Source of the DNA: Musa acuminata AAA Group
Lineage: Eukaryota; Streptophyta; Magnoliopsida; Zingiberales; Musaceae
Direction of reading: 5' to 3'
Length of the DNA stretch: 64,000 bases
Assembly (NCBI RefSeq): GCF_036884655.1
Contig: NC_088356.1
Location: 11,514,001-11,578,000 of the forward strand
Below the pieces are notes generated by a model. The model ran no database searches. It had not been told where the DNA came from and was given only the letters and a program-made list of their open reading frames with translations. The position numbers and the translations under genes were made by a program. Shown here piece after piece: positions 29,843 through 41,900 of the stretch (position 1 is its first letter; the number at the start of each line of letters is the position of its first letter).

Positions 29843-31426
29843 ATGGCATACGTCGGAAACCAAGAGGGCCATTCTATTACACGTCCACCCATGTTCAATG
29901 GGACGGACTACACCTATTGGAAGACCCGAATGAGGATCTTTCTTATTTCTATGGATTTTGAACTTTGGAATCTTGTCGAAAACGGATTTTCGAAGTCTTC
30001 TCTTCCAATGATCGATTGGAATGAATTGGAGAAGAAGGCTTTCGCTCTTAATGCAAAGGCTATGAATGCCTTATTTTGTGCACTTGAGAAAAACAAGTTT
30101 AACCGTGTTTCGACTTGTGAAACCGCATTTGATATTTGGCACACACTCGAAGTGACTCACGAAGGCAAAAGTAGAGTGAAATAGTCAAAAATCAATCTTC
30201 TGTTACATTCTTTCGAACTTTTCCGGATGAAACCGAGTGAGACCATTGGCGACATGTTTACCCGTTTCATGGATGTCGTCTACGGTCTGAAAGGACTCGG
30301 AAAAAGTTTTTCGGATTTTGAGCTCGTAAATAAGATTCTAAGATCCCTTCCTAAGAGTTGGGATCCTAAAGTCACTGCTATTCAAGAGGCGAAAGATCTA
30401 AGCAACTTCCCTCTTGAAGAACTAATCGGGTCATTAATGACCTACGAGATGACCTGCAAAGCTCATGAAGAGCAAGAAGACATCCTTCCAAAGAACAGGA
30501 AGGATATGGCACTTAGAACTTCAGAAGACCACTTGAGAGAAAATTCAAGTGATGAGGACTGTGACGATGACTTGGCACTTCTAATAAGAAAATTTAAAAA
30601 ATTCATTAAAAAAAACAAGTTTAAGAATGACGCAAAAAATAAACTTGAACCCAAAAAGGACCAAGTTATTTGCTATGAGTGCAAAAAGCCGGGACACTAC
30701 AAGAGTGATTGTCCCCAAGCCAAAAAGAGAACATCAAAGAAGAAGGCGCACAAAGCAACGTGGGATGACTCGAGCGCGTCCGAAGAAGAGGAGTCCAACA
30801 CCGAGCAAGTTGCTCACTACGCCTTAATGGCCATCGGAGAGGAGGTAACGAATTTAATAGATGCAGATTTATCATTTGATGAATTATTAAATGCCTTCCA
30901 TGACTTATTTGATGAATGCAAGATTATTGGTAGAAAATACAAATTGCTAAAAAAAGAGCTTGATAGTCTTACTTGTAATTTTGATAAGTTAAAAGCTGAA
31001 TATCATGATAGTTTAGGCTCATGTATAAAATGTCATGATCTAGAAACTCTCCAAAAGGAAAACTTGCTACTTAAGGACATCTTGAAGAAATTCGAGGTTG
31101 GTAGCAAGTTATTGAACATGATTCTTGCAAACAAGGGTCACGTTCCCAAAAGAAGTGGAATTAGATTTGTGAGAAGTCCTCACCAAAATCCAACCACCTT
31201 CATAAAAGGCCCCATCTTACATGTTCGACACCAAAGCAAATGCAACTTTTGTTGCAAACTTGGACACAAAACGCATTATTGTCCATTCAAGAAAATTAGT
31301 CCGAATAAATTAATTTGGGTTCCTAAAGGAACTATGACAAATTCTATGCAACATGATAAACAATATAGATCTATTTTTGAGGCACCCAAAAGCAAATGGG
31401 TACCTAAAAATCATCCTTTCCTGTAA
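29843..31426 (+). pseudogene. Sirevirus Gag (copy B), one premature stop
   Basis: Same Gag as copy A (about 527 codons). A TAG at 30182-30184, where A has GAG (Glu), stops it after 113 residues. Downstream, the frame stays open through the zinc knuckle CYECKKPGHYKSDC, where the glycine typical of the knuckle is kept (A has Arg), and through the second cluster CNFCCKLGHKTHYC, to the proper C-terminus SKWVPKNHPFL. Each copy is thus damaged in a different place. Confidence 0.88.
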
Positions 31427-32245
31427 AGACATAAAAAATTATTATAAGCTGGAGCAAGAAATAATATCCTTCTCCTTGGATTCTCGATATTCATGACCCG
31501 AAGTCCAAAATGGAACTCGCAATGCTCTCTACCCCAAATAACAGAAGAGGATTAGAAATTTAAAATCACAAATACGATTTGAATACAATCCTATTTGATT
31601 TCTCAGAATTGGAAACTCATGATTCCCAATTCACATATCCTCTGGATTTTCGAACCCATCAATTTCATCCGTTCGTAACTTTCGAATCTGATTCTATATC
31701 ATGAACTGACTAAGTTTGTCATGAACTTTCAAGGCTTACCAACTTGAACAATCTATCACAAACATGTGTACGACATTGAGAGTATGCATCTTGATCATGC
31801 AAAAATTCTTATTCTTAAGTAATTACGTAAGTGAAGTTGATTGTTCCACAAATAAAAAGTCAAAAACATTCAAGACTATGCTCACTGCCTGTAGCGGTTG
31901 AACCGCCCCAGCTGGAGGTAGCACCTCCAGTTGTCACGTGTTGCAAGCGGTTGCACCGCCCCAGCCAGAGGTGAAACCGCCCGCAACTCTGCCCTTTTTA
32001 ACCCAAGCTAGGGCCAGCGGTGAAACCGACCCCAACTCACTCCCTTCCCCTCTTTACTCTTCCAAAGCTCCTCCATCCCCATTTCTCCCCTCATAGCATC
32101 CCAAATACTCCTCATTTCGGAGCAAAACATCAACAATCCTTCCCTCTCCTGAAGATCTCACTAAGGTATTCTCTAAGAAGCCCTTAAATTCTGTTTTTGA
32201 TTCATTTACTCTTGCTCATCACTATTCTTCTAAATAGCAGTAGTT

Positions 32246-33232
32246 ATGGGATCTAGAAGATCCTCAAGGGACAAAGGGAAGAGGAGATTAGTGGAAGATT
32301 TTAATCTCACCCTTTTTGATTCAAAATACCATGCTGAAAAGTTTTCCTCTTTCGAACTTAAGAGTATCAACAAGGGAAAACATGTAGATTTAAATGAACT
32401 AAGAGACTTAGAGACAATCCAATGGTTTGCAAATTTAGATCTACTCCCTATTTTGCAAATTAATGAACCCATCTATCCCAGACTTGTTAGATTGTTTTAC
32501 AACAACATACAAATAGATGAAGAAAGAATGTCTACCTATCTTTTAGGATAACACATCTCCATTACAGATAAATTCATTTGCGACATGATAGGCATTCTCA
32601 TAAAAAGTAGAGGACTTTACTTTAGAGGATCATGGGATGATGAAACTGTTGGAACAACATATGTTGAAGCCTTAGGAACAATTTTTGCTAATCCCAACTT
32701 AGCATTTGTTCCTAAAAGTTGTGAACATCTACTGCCTCTAAACACTAAGGTACTTCATCATATCCTAACTAGCATCATTCTCCCTAAACAATACCATCAT
32801 GATGAAGTAAGTCAATTAGAATTAGGAACTATGTATTTGATCATGAAAGGACATGACATCTGTCTTGGTTATCTTATCCAACAAAACATGTTAGAACTAT
32901 CTAAGAAAGACATGGTGCTCCCATATGGTGGTATAATCACTAGAATAATGAAAGCCTACGATATTCTAATACCACCGGAAGAAGAAGTAATAAAAGTAGA
33001 TAGGTTTAGCATAATAAATAAAAATCTACTTCACCGATTAAGATGTTTTTATAGAAACGGTAAGTGGGTTAGAATGCCTAGAAGAACCGATCCCCCTCAA
33101 CCTGAACCAGAACCAGAAACACTAGTCTTTAGGGGTACCCAATCTCTTCCGATCTGTCCCTTTGAGGAAACACATCCATTTGAGCAAACTCATACATCAT
33201 CTGTCGAAGATATTTGGATTCGGATGGACTGA
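32246..33232 (+). pseudogene. ORF2 'putative plant transposon protein' type (copy B), one stop
   Basis: Corresponds to 11796-12785 with few substitutions and one codon fewer in a glutamate run. A TAA at 32549-32551 replaces CAA (Gln) of the LLGQHIS block. All other blocks (LHHILTSIILPK, LPYGGIITRI) are intact. It would yield a 101-residue fragment if translated. Confidence 0.72.
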
Positions 33233-34960
33233 TTCGAACAAAGACAAGAACGGCTTGAACAAAGACAAGAACGACTTGAACATCGACAAGATCAAATCCT
33301 AACTGAGCTGCAGCAAATTCATTGACAATTTGACTCTTTATTTAGGCACTTTAATTTTTCACCTCATGAATGAGCTTGTATGAACACAATCACATGTTGT
33401 TATTGTAAACTCCTTATGTTACTCACCATGATGGGCTTTGCCTTGATCCTTGATATGGTTACCTGATATATTTTTGAGCATATGCAGAGTTACAAACATC
33501 TCTCATTGTTTATCTCGGATCTTACATTGAAACTAAATGTTTTGAAAACCTTGTGCCTTGATTTCCATGATAAATATAATTTGAGAAAATGATATACCAA
33601 TGCAGTTGATAAGTCATGACATTGCCATAATATTAACACTAAACATCAACTAGCTGATATTTTTACAAAACCTCTAAGTGAAGAACAATTTGATTTTATA
33701 AGAAGAGAATTAGGAATGTTGATGTGTCCGAATACATAAACTAGTTAAAATTATTTTTCGGACTTTATTGAATGATCAAATCACGTGATTGCCATTACAT
33801 GCCTAAATAACATGTTGTAAATTATGTGTTGAATACAAAAATATTTTGTCTTCATGATTGTACTTGAAAATCTGTAGCATAGTCTTGTCCGAATGCATGA
33901 AAGTGTTCATTTCATTTTCGGATTCGCTTAACAATTGGAATGCTAAAAATCGGATTTTCTCATACACTCTTATGAAAAATATTTTTCTGAAATGGATTTG
34001 ATGAAATGATTCCTGCTTATGAATTCCATCTTGAAATATGGATGATAGTATTTTTACTTGCAAAGAGCGGTTTCACACACATATCTTGACTCAAAGTAAA
34101 CTCACAAATAGCTGGTATCACAAATGACTTTCCTCCTTCATTCAAAAAGATTATAACAAATAAAAAGGAAGAAGTATTCAAAGCAATCTACGTATCATGC
34201 CTTCCTTTATATGCTTGATTTCCTATCACTTACTATTGGAAAATAACAGAACCCAGTAAAGGCATGAACAATTATCGCACTTATGCTCAAAATTTGCTTA
34301 TATTGTTCTCTTGGTATCACAACTACCATGCTTTTTGTTGATGACAAAGGGGGAGAAATATATGAATTGATGCTATACACACTGATGTTATAATTATGCC
34401 ATGCTTGCATCACCGAGAAATATATGAATTGATGCTATACACACTGATGCTATGATTATGCCATGCTTGCATCACCAAGAGATATATGAACAGATGCTAT
34501 GATTAATTTGCATTATGCCTTGTTTGTATCGTGTCAAGATATCAAACAAAAAACTTGCATCGTAATTTTACGAGTTGATATCTTACCATGTGATGAAATG
34601 CAATACTTGCTAAAATATTTGAAATGTGTGCATCATGTAATGATATCAAAATCTTACTTCGCAGCTTTACATGTTGATATCTTACAATATGATGAATTGC
34701 TAATATTACCATCATTCAAACTTGTAATGTAAAATTTGAAAATGAATGTCAAGCCTTGACATCATCTTAAAAGAGATACATCATTATGGGAATCATGATG
34801 AGAGTATTGATAAGTTCAAATGATTTTAACTTATCAATATATCTCTTGAATTCTTAGGTTTTGAATTCAAGAATGACTTATCTCAAGTATGGCATATAGA
34901 CAGGGGGAGTTAAGGTTAACTCCATTATCCATTGATTGTCAGCATCAAAAAGGGGGAGAT
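33233..34960. other. 3' internal region of Sirevirus copy B
   Basis: Matches copy A 12786-14411: RNase H tail remnant (ADIFTKPLSEEQF at about 33653-33690), 62-bp tandem repeat (about 34353-34505), polypurine tract runs and the final AAAAAGGGGGAGAT before the LTR at 34961. Confidence 0.8.
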
Positions 34961-36054
34961 TGTTGAATCTCGGATTTTGATGATGAAGTCAATTGTCATT
35001 TGTTGTCTAATCTGTATATTGAGATAAGTGTGCAGGATTAACTACGATGAAAGTAAGACATGCAGCAGGAGTTGCGCCGGAGTCATGACAATGATCACGT
35101 TGGGAGTTCGAGAGTTCGACAAAAGTTCGGACAGTAGTCGGAGGTTCTACTGGAACAAATCCGAGAAGTCCATAAGCTTGCCAAAGAAGCTCGTCGGAAC
35201 TCGCCAAGTGAATCGTCGCAAGTTCAGGAGTTTGCCGGAAGTCCGCAGGAGCATCACCGAGGGTTCATCGGATGATCGACGGAAGTTCGCTGGAAGCTCG
35301 CCGGAAGAAGCGATTGAGGCACCGGAGCAAGTTGCAGTAAATGTCTTAGGGAATATCGTAGTTAGCACAATGATTAAGTTGGAAATGGGAGGTGATCCCA
35401 TTAACTTAATCTTGGGGCAATTGGGCCCCTAAAAAACCCGAATTGGGCCGAATGGATCAACCCATTCGGACCTTGATTTCTGCCAAGCGGTTGAACCGCC
35501 CAAGGCAGGAGGTTGCATCGCCTGGGCTCAGTCTCCGAGCGAGACGGGGCGGTGCAAACTCCCCTGACAGGAGGTGGCACCGCTTGAGCACGGTCTTCGA
35601 GCTCTGCCAAGCGATGCAATCGCCTCAGTTAGGAGGTGAAACCGCCTGAGCTCGGTCTTCGAGCTCTGGCAGGAGGTGCAACCGCCCCTGACAGGAGGTA
35701 GCACCGCCCAGAGGCTCAGTCTTTGAGCTCTGCCAGGCGATGCAACCGCTCCAGTCAAGAGGTGCAACCGCCTGATCCCAAAATTCCAGGAATTGACAGT
35801 TTTGAGCTCCAAATTTGAACTGGGTTGGGGCCTATAAATACCCTACCCATTCAGCACTGAAAGAGCATGAACTTACACCGAAATCTTGATCTTTTTCTGT
35901 GATTCTTAGAGCTCAAAATTGTTATAAAGGCCAAAAGTTCTTCTCTCTCTTTTTTTCTAAGTTTTGAGTTGTAAAGAGAGGAGAGAAAATTCTGTAAGGG
36001 TTGTCTCCTAAGCCCGTCAAAAGGAGTGAAACTGTAAAAGGGTGGTTGGCCTTC
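34961..36054 (+). repeat. 3' LTR of Sirevirus copy B, truncated
   Basis: About 1094 of about 1700 bp. The LTR sequence stops at GGTTGGCCTTC and continues as flank sequence of copy C, with TTC shared at the junction (36052-36054). Confidence 0.9.
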
Positions 36055-36118
36055 CAAACATGACATGCAGTTATCGATCAACTATAAACTCGTTAACCAA
36101 TGGAAATCAAGTTGTAGG

Positions 36119-36680
36119 TGTTAGAATATGTGGCCTTTTATTGAATAAGATATATAATAGAATTGGGTTCCGTTGCGATATTTTAGCCAAGACTAAGTCC
36201 ACTACGGAACGATTCCTCGGAGATATTCTTGATGGGAGGATATCTTCTGAGATCTCATCTCATCGTAGACCCTCTGCTCTCGCACAGGATCTCTAGGGGT
36301 TGTTAAGGGTGGTTAGTGTGTTAGAGCGTCGCACCTCTCCGTTGAGGAATTCAGTTATTCTCCTCGACTCTCTCCCCAAAAAAGCCCTCTCCCCAAATCC
36401 ATCAATCTGTGTGATCCTGTGAAAGGATAGGAAGAGAGGAGAAAGGGTCTACTCTTCGCACTCCCTGTAGATTCCGCAGCGCGATCGGATTAAAGACGGA
36501 AGACGGAGCCTGCAGCAATCTTGGATCACGGTGTGCTAAGCAGATCAAACAAGATCTCTGAACGGATGGCATCAAAAGGTACGCATCGTATAATTAGATC
36601 TATGTATTGAATTTCAATCCTGGCATATAGGTTAATTCCGCATAATTGATTTAGCATAATTACATATTTTTATGCTTACA
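36119..36680 (+). repeat. 5' LTR of the copia element
   Basis: 562 bp. Nearly identical to the 3' LTR, except that the block after GACCCTCTGCTCTCGC is rearranged: a duplicated GACCCTCTGCTC and a CTATTAAGG are present in the 3' LTR, and an extra GGGGTTGTTAAGGG stretch is present here. Confidence 0.92.
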
Positions 36681-36698
36681 ATTGGTATCAGAGCCCGA
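36681..36698 (+). other. Primer-binding site of the copia element
   Basis: ATTGGTATCAGAGCCCG follows the LTR directly. TGGTATCAGAGC is complementary to initiator tRNA-Met. Confidence 0.88.
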
Positions 36699-36831
36699 TT
36701 TTTTGAAATCATGCATTAGATCTGTAAATTAATTTACGATGCATAATTACCTTTATCTTCCAAGAACTGCTAAGCAGTAATGGTCACCGTCGACCTCGCT
36801 GCAAATCTGCGGTTACGCCGAGTAGCGTACG

Positions 36832-37215
36832 CATTACAGAACTCATCCCATATGCGGACATTACAGAACTCGTCCCATATGCGGACATTACAGAACTCAT
36901 CCCATATGTGGACATTACAGAACTCGTCATATGGACATTACAGAACTCGTCCCATATGCGGACATCACAGAACTCGTCGTCCCATATGCGGACATCACAG
37001 AACTCGTCCCATATGTGGACATCACAGAACCCCGTCCACGCGACGGCATCACAGAACTCCGTCCACGCGACGGCATCACAGAACTCCGTCCGTGCGACGG
37101 CATCACAGAACTCCGTCCGTGCGACGGCATCACAGAACTCCGTCCGTGCGACGGCATCACAGAACTCCGTCCGTGCGACGGCATCACAGAACCGAACCCC
37201 GTCCGTCCGACGGCA
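36832..37215. repeat. 27-bp tandem repeat in the copia leader
   Basis: Two related unit types: ACATTACAGAACTCGTCCC + ATATGCGG in the left part and CGACGGCATCACAGAACTCC + GTCCGTG in the right part, both 27 bp and sharing ACAGAACTC. About 14 units in all, some with 3-bp or larger indels. Confidence 0.93.
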
Positions 37216-38054
37216 TCACAGAACCCCGGTCGCACACGGCCACAATCCGTCCATGCGACGGTCGGCCGCACGCAGGCAGACAGCCCAGGTGGCGGCCATG
37301 CGTGAGTTGGCCGTGCACAGGCGGCGGCCGCGTGCTGGCAGCAGCCACCCGCGGGCAGGAACCGCCGCAGCGGCAGTGGCCGCGCATGAGCAGTATGCCC
37401 CGCGGCGGCAGCGCCGTGGCGGCAGTGGCCGTGCGCAGGCTAGATCTACCGCTGGCAGCCGCGCACAGGCGGTAACCCGCAGCCGCGTACAGGCGGCAGC
37501 CGCGCACAGGCGGCAACCCGCAGCCGCGTACAGGCGGCGGCGGCGGCGATGGCAGATTAGGGTTTTGGCATATTTACGTTTTTGCCATCGAGGCTAGGGT
37601 TTTGAAAATTACAGTTTTTACCCTTTGCAAATATCGTAATTACAGTTTATGTTCTGTCAACATATTTACGGTTTTGCCCTCGGGTCTAATTTCTGCCAAA
37701 TTACAGTTCTGCCATTCGCATATTTCCGATTTATATCTTATCAAATATTTTCGGTTTTTTTATCATTATGAAATTGAGAAATTTAGGTTAAATTCTCAAT
37801 TATAAAATTGATAAATATCATTTATTATAATTATGATTAATTTTAATCATGATTATAATTTTTGATTATTTGATTGGATTTAATTTTGATAAAAAAAAAA
37901 AAACTATAAATTATGGTTTATTTTATGGTTTTCTCATATGAATTATTCATTATATATGTGGTAAATAAAATTAAAATCCAATTATTGTTTTTGGAATTTT
38001 TATTTATTTATTCACATGTATATGCTTGAAATTATCATATGAGTTTTATTAATG

Positions 38055-38390
38055 TTCAATAATTATTATTGTTATTTTATTATTGAACTATTTTACATTA
38101 TTGTTCAATAATTATTATGGTTATTTATTATTGAACTGTTTTGCATTAATATTCAATAATTATTGTTGTTATTTTATTATTGAATTGTTTTGCATTATGT
38201 TCAATAATTATTGTTGTTATTTTATTATTGAACTGTTTTGCATTATTGTTCAATAATTATTATGGTTATTTATTATTGAACTGTTTTGCATTAAATTTCA
38301 ATAATTATTATTGTTCTTTATTATTGAATTTCTTTGCATTAATGTTCAATAATTGTTATTGTTATTTTATTATTGAACTGTTTAGCAAAA
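38055..38390. repeat. 48-49 bp AT-rich tandem repeat, 7 units
   Basis: Each unit starts TTCAATAATTATTATTGTTA and ends GAACTGTTTTGCATTATTG. Lies about 540 bp before the gag-pol ATG. Confidence 0.9.
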
Positions 38391-38926
38391 TTAAAGAATT
38401 ATTGATGAATATTATTTGTAATTTATTTCCTTAAGTTTTATCTGACTAGTAACTGCCAAAGTGGCCTAGGATGATAGACTTTTGTGATATGAATTACAAT
38501 AAAAGTTTTATCATTTATAGGACATTTTATTTTATATCATGGCATTAGTCTTGTAGCCACCAAAGTGACCTGGACTAATGACTTATAAAATAATATTAAA
38601 GAATTAGTCCTAAATGATATTAAAGAAATAATATTCATAATGGCACATATAATTATGAGATTTAGATAATCCCAAAGGAGAATCTAATTCAAATAATTAT
38701 GTGATGGGGTAGGATGATACTATTTTAGATATCCTTGCAGTTTAGGGTTGTATACCCAAAGGTAACAATACCTATTCCTCAAGGATGGTATCAGTCCTCC
38801 AAAATATTCTTGAGTGAACACTAGATATGTCAATATTTCACCCAAAGGTGTAATATAGATGATATCAATAGTTCATCAATTTTTTGACAAACTCAAAGCA
38901 TTAATGTTGTTATATATCTTTTTGCA

Positions 38927-41900
38927 GTGGTACTTCCGCATATACATTCATATGCTTCAAGTGTCCCTGTACTTTCTGGATCAAATTATTCAGAATGGTT
39001 AGAGCATGTGCAATTCACACTGGGTGTATTAGATCTTGATCTAGCTTTACTTGTTGAAAAGCCTGCAGACTTGACTGATGAAAGTACTGCAGAACAAGTT
39101 AATGAAATGAAGGCTTGGGAAAGATCTGATAGGCTTAGTTTAATGTTCATAAGAATGACAATTGCAAATAACATAAAGACTTCATTACCGATTGTAACTA
39201 GCGCAAAGGAATATTTAAAGGTTATTGAAGACAGATTTAAATCTGCTGATAAGTCATTGGCTGGCACATTGATGAAAGAACTGACTACAGCTCAGTATGA
39301 TGGTACTCGAGGAATTCAGGATCATATCCTCAATATGGCTGACAAAGCTGCAAAACTTAAAACATTAGGCATGAATGTTGATGAATCTTTCCTCGTGCAA
39401 TTTATTCTTAATTCTCTTCCTTCTCAGTTTGGCCCATTCAAGATTCACTACAATACAAATAAGGATAAGTGGGACTTGAATGAGTTGACTAGCATGTGTG
39501 TTCAGGAAGAATTGAGATTAAGGCAGGAAAATTCATATAATGTCATGACGACTACTCAAGGAGGTGGTAACAAGAAAAGAAAGTTGAAGCATCATCCATC
39601 AAAGAGATTTGCTAAGTCTGGAAATGTTAAACAGACTAATGAAAAGAAAGCCTTTACTGTAAAGTGCTTCTTTTGTGGCAAGAAAGGACATGTGAAGAAG
39701 GATTGCATTAAACGCAAGACTTGGTTCGAAAAGAAAGGTATTAACTCAACCTTTGTATGTTTCGAATCAAACATTACAGAAGTTCCTTCTAACACTTGGT
39801 GGATAGATTCCGGTGCTTCAACTCATGTTATAAATAACATGCAGGGATTCCTTTCAATTCGGAAACCAAAAGAACATGAAAGATTCATCATTATGGGAAA
39901 TCGTCTTAAAGCGAAAGTGATATCAATGGGAACTTATCGTCTACGCTTAGAGACGGGTCACTTGATGGATCTTGTTGACACATGTTATGTCCCTACAATT
40001 TCTAGAAATTTGATTTCTCTTTCTAGAATTGATGAGTTGGGATATTGTATTTCTTTTGGTAGTGGCAAACTCAGCATATTTTACGATTCAATTAAAGTTG
40101 GTTCTGGAATTCTGTGTGATGGTTTGTACAGAATTAATTTGGATCTTGAGTTTGCAAAGACACTAATGACCCTGCAATCAAATGTTGGATTGAAACGTAG
40201 TTTCAATAATGAAAGATCTTCCATATTGTGGCATAGACGATTGGGGCATATCTCCAAGGAAAGAATTGAAAGATTAGTGAAGGATAATATTTTGGAACAT
40301 TTAGACTTCACTGATTTTGATATTTGTATAGATTGCATTAAGGGAAAGCAAACTAAACATATAAAGAAAAATGCCACAAGAAGTAAAGAACTCCTTGAGA
40401 TTATTCATACTGATATCTGCGGACCACTCCATATTCCTTGTTTTAGTGGAGAAAAATATTTCATCACATTTATAGATGATCTGTCCAGATATGGCAAAGT
40501 TTATCTAATACATGAAAAGTCTCAAGCCGTTGATACTCTTGAAGTATACATAAATGAGGTTGAGAGACAATTAGATAGAAAAGTTAAAATTGTCAGATCT
40601 GACAGAGGTGGTGAATTTTATGGCAGATATGATGGATCTAGTCAGAATATTGGTCCTTTTGCTAGATTCCTGGAACAACGGGGTATTTGTGCTCAATATG
40701 CATTACCAGGTGTGCCACAGCAGAACGGTGTTGCTGAAAGGCGAAATCGTACTCTGATGGATATGGTTAGGAGCATGATGAGTTATTCCTCTGTATCTGA
40801 GTCGATGTGGGGTGAAGCTCTTAGGACAGCTATGTACATCTTAAACAGGGTTCCTAGCAAGTCAGTTTCATCGACTCCATTTGAGTTATGGACTGGTAGG
40901 AAGCCCAGTCTGAGGCATTTACATATTTGGGGATGTCCTGCAGAGATAAGAGTATTCAATCCACATGAAAAGAAATTGGAGCCAAGAACTATTTCAGGAT
41001 ATTTTATTGGTTATCCAGAAAAATCCAAGGGATACAGATTTTATTGCCCTAATCATAGTATGAGAATAGTAGAATCTGGTAATGCAAAATTCCTAGAAAA
41101 TGGCGAAATCAGTGGGAGTGAAAAATCTCGAAGGATTAATTTTGATATTGAGGAGATTCAGGTTAATTCTCCCATATCATCTCCTGTCCGAGAGATTGTT
41201 GTTCCTCAAATCAATGAGAGTATTGATGAGGGTGAACAACAAAATAACATCCAAGAACTCTCACATGATGTTGATGTCGCCGCTGATGATCTTGTAGAAC
41301 AATCACAATTGGCAGATTTGAGAAGATCTCAAAGGAAAAGGAAACATGCCATTTCTGATGATTATGTTGTATATTTACAAGAATCAGATTATGATATAGG
41401 AATAAAAAGAGACCCCTTATCGTTTTCACAAGCCATAGAAAGTAACGATTCTGAAAAATGGTATGATGCAATGAAAGAAGAGTTAAAATCAATGGTACAG
41501 AATGATGTCTGGGATCTCGTTGAATTGCCCAATAATTGTAAAAGAGTCGGTTGTAAATGGGTCTTTAAGACAAAACGCGACTCAACGGGCAATATCGAAC
41601 GATATAAAGTCAGACTTGTGGCCAAAGGTTTTTCTCAGAAGGAAGGCATCGACTATAATGAGACTTTTTCTCCTGTTTCTAAAAAGGACTCATTGAGAAT
41701 CGTTATGGCATTAGTAGCTCATTATGATCTTGAGTTGCATCAGATGGATGTGAAAACAGCATTTCTGAATGGGGATCTAGATGAGGAAATCTATATGGAA
41801 CAACCCGAAGGATTCATAGAAAAGGGAAAAGAAAGTTGGGCTTGTAAACTTAAGAAATCCATTTATGGCCTTAAACAAGCTTCCAGACAATGGTATATAA

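Larger units (their letters stand above)
23788..36054 (+). repeat. Segmental duplication, copy B
   Basis: Direct repeat of copy A with the same order: flank, small gene, flank, Tat fragment, Sirevirus. Differences: a long TA tract, loss of about 180 bp and about 50 bp in the left flank, a junction at 27350/27351 that removes the region equivalent to A 6332-6863, and truncation inside the Sirevirus 3' LTR. In the flank after the small gene, B shares several indels with copy C against A, for example the loss of about 39 bp near A 6070-6110. Confidence 0.9.
28027..36054 (+). mobile_element. Sirevirus-like non-autonomous element (copy B), 3' LTR truncated
   Basis: 5' LTR 28027-29792 (1766 bp), primer-binding site from 29793, gag 29843-31426, ORF2 32246-33232, 3' LTR from 34961 cut at about 36054. 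The organisation is the same as in copy A, including the missing pol and a 5' LTR with one more palindrome unit than the 3' LTR. It adds about 110 bp near 34795-34905 not found in A. Confidence 0.9.
36699..38926. other. Long 5' leader of the copia element
   Basis: 2.2 kb between LTR and gag-pol. It holds a 27-bp tandem repeat (36832-37215), a GC-rich stretch (about 37215-37560), an AT-rich stretch and a 48-49 bp AT-rich tandem repeat (38055-38390). An open frame from ATG 36780 (231 codons) crosses the 27-bp repeat. It is listed as a finding because coding is not supported. Confidence 0.75.

Noticed and set aside
36832..37215. CRISPR-like array
   Set aside because: The 27-bp units are contiguous with no spacers. 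It is a minisatellite in a retrotransposon leader.
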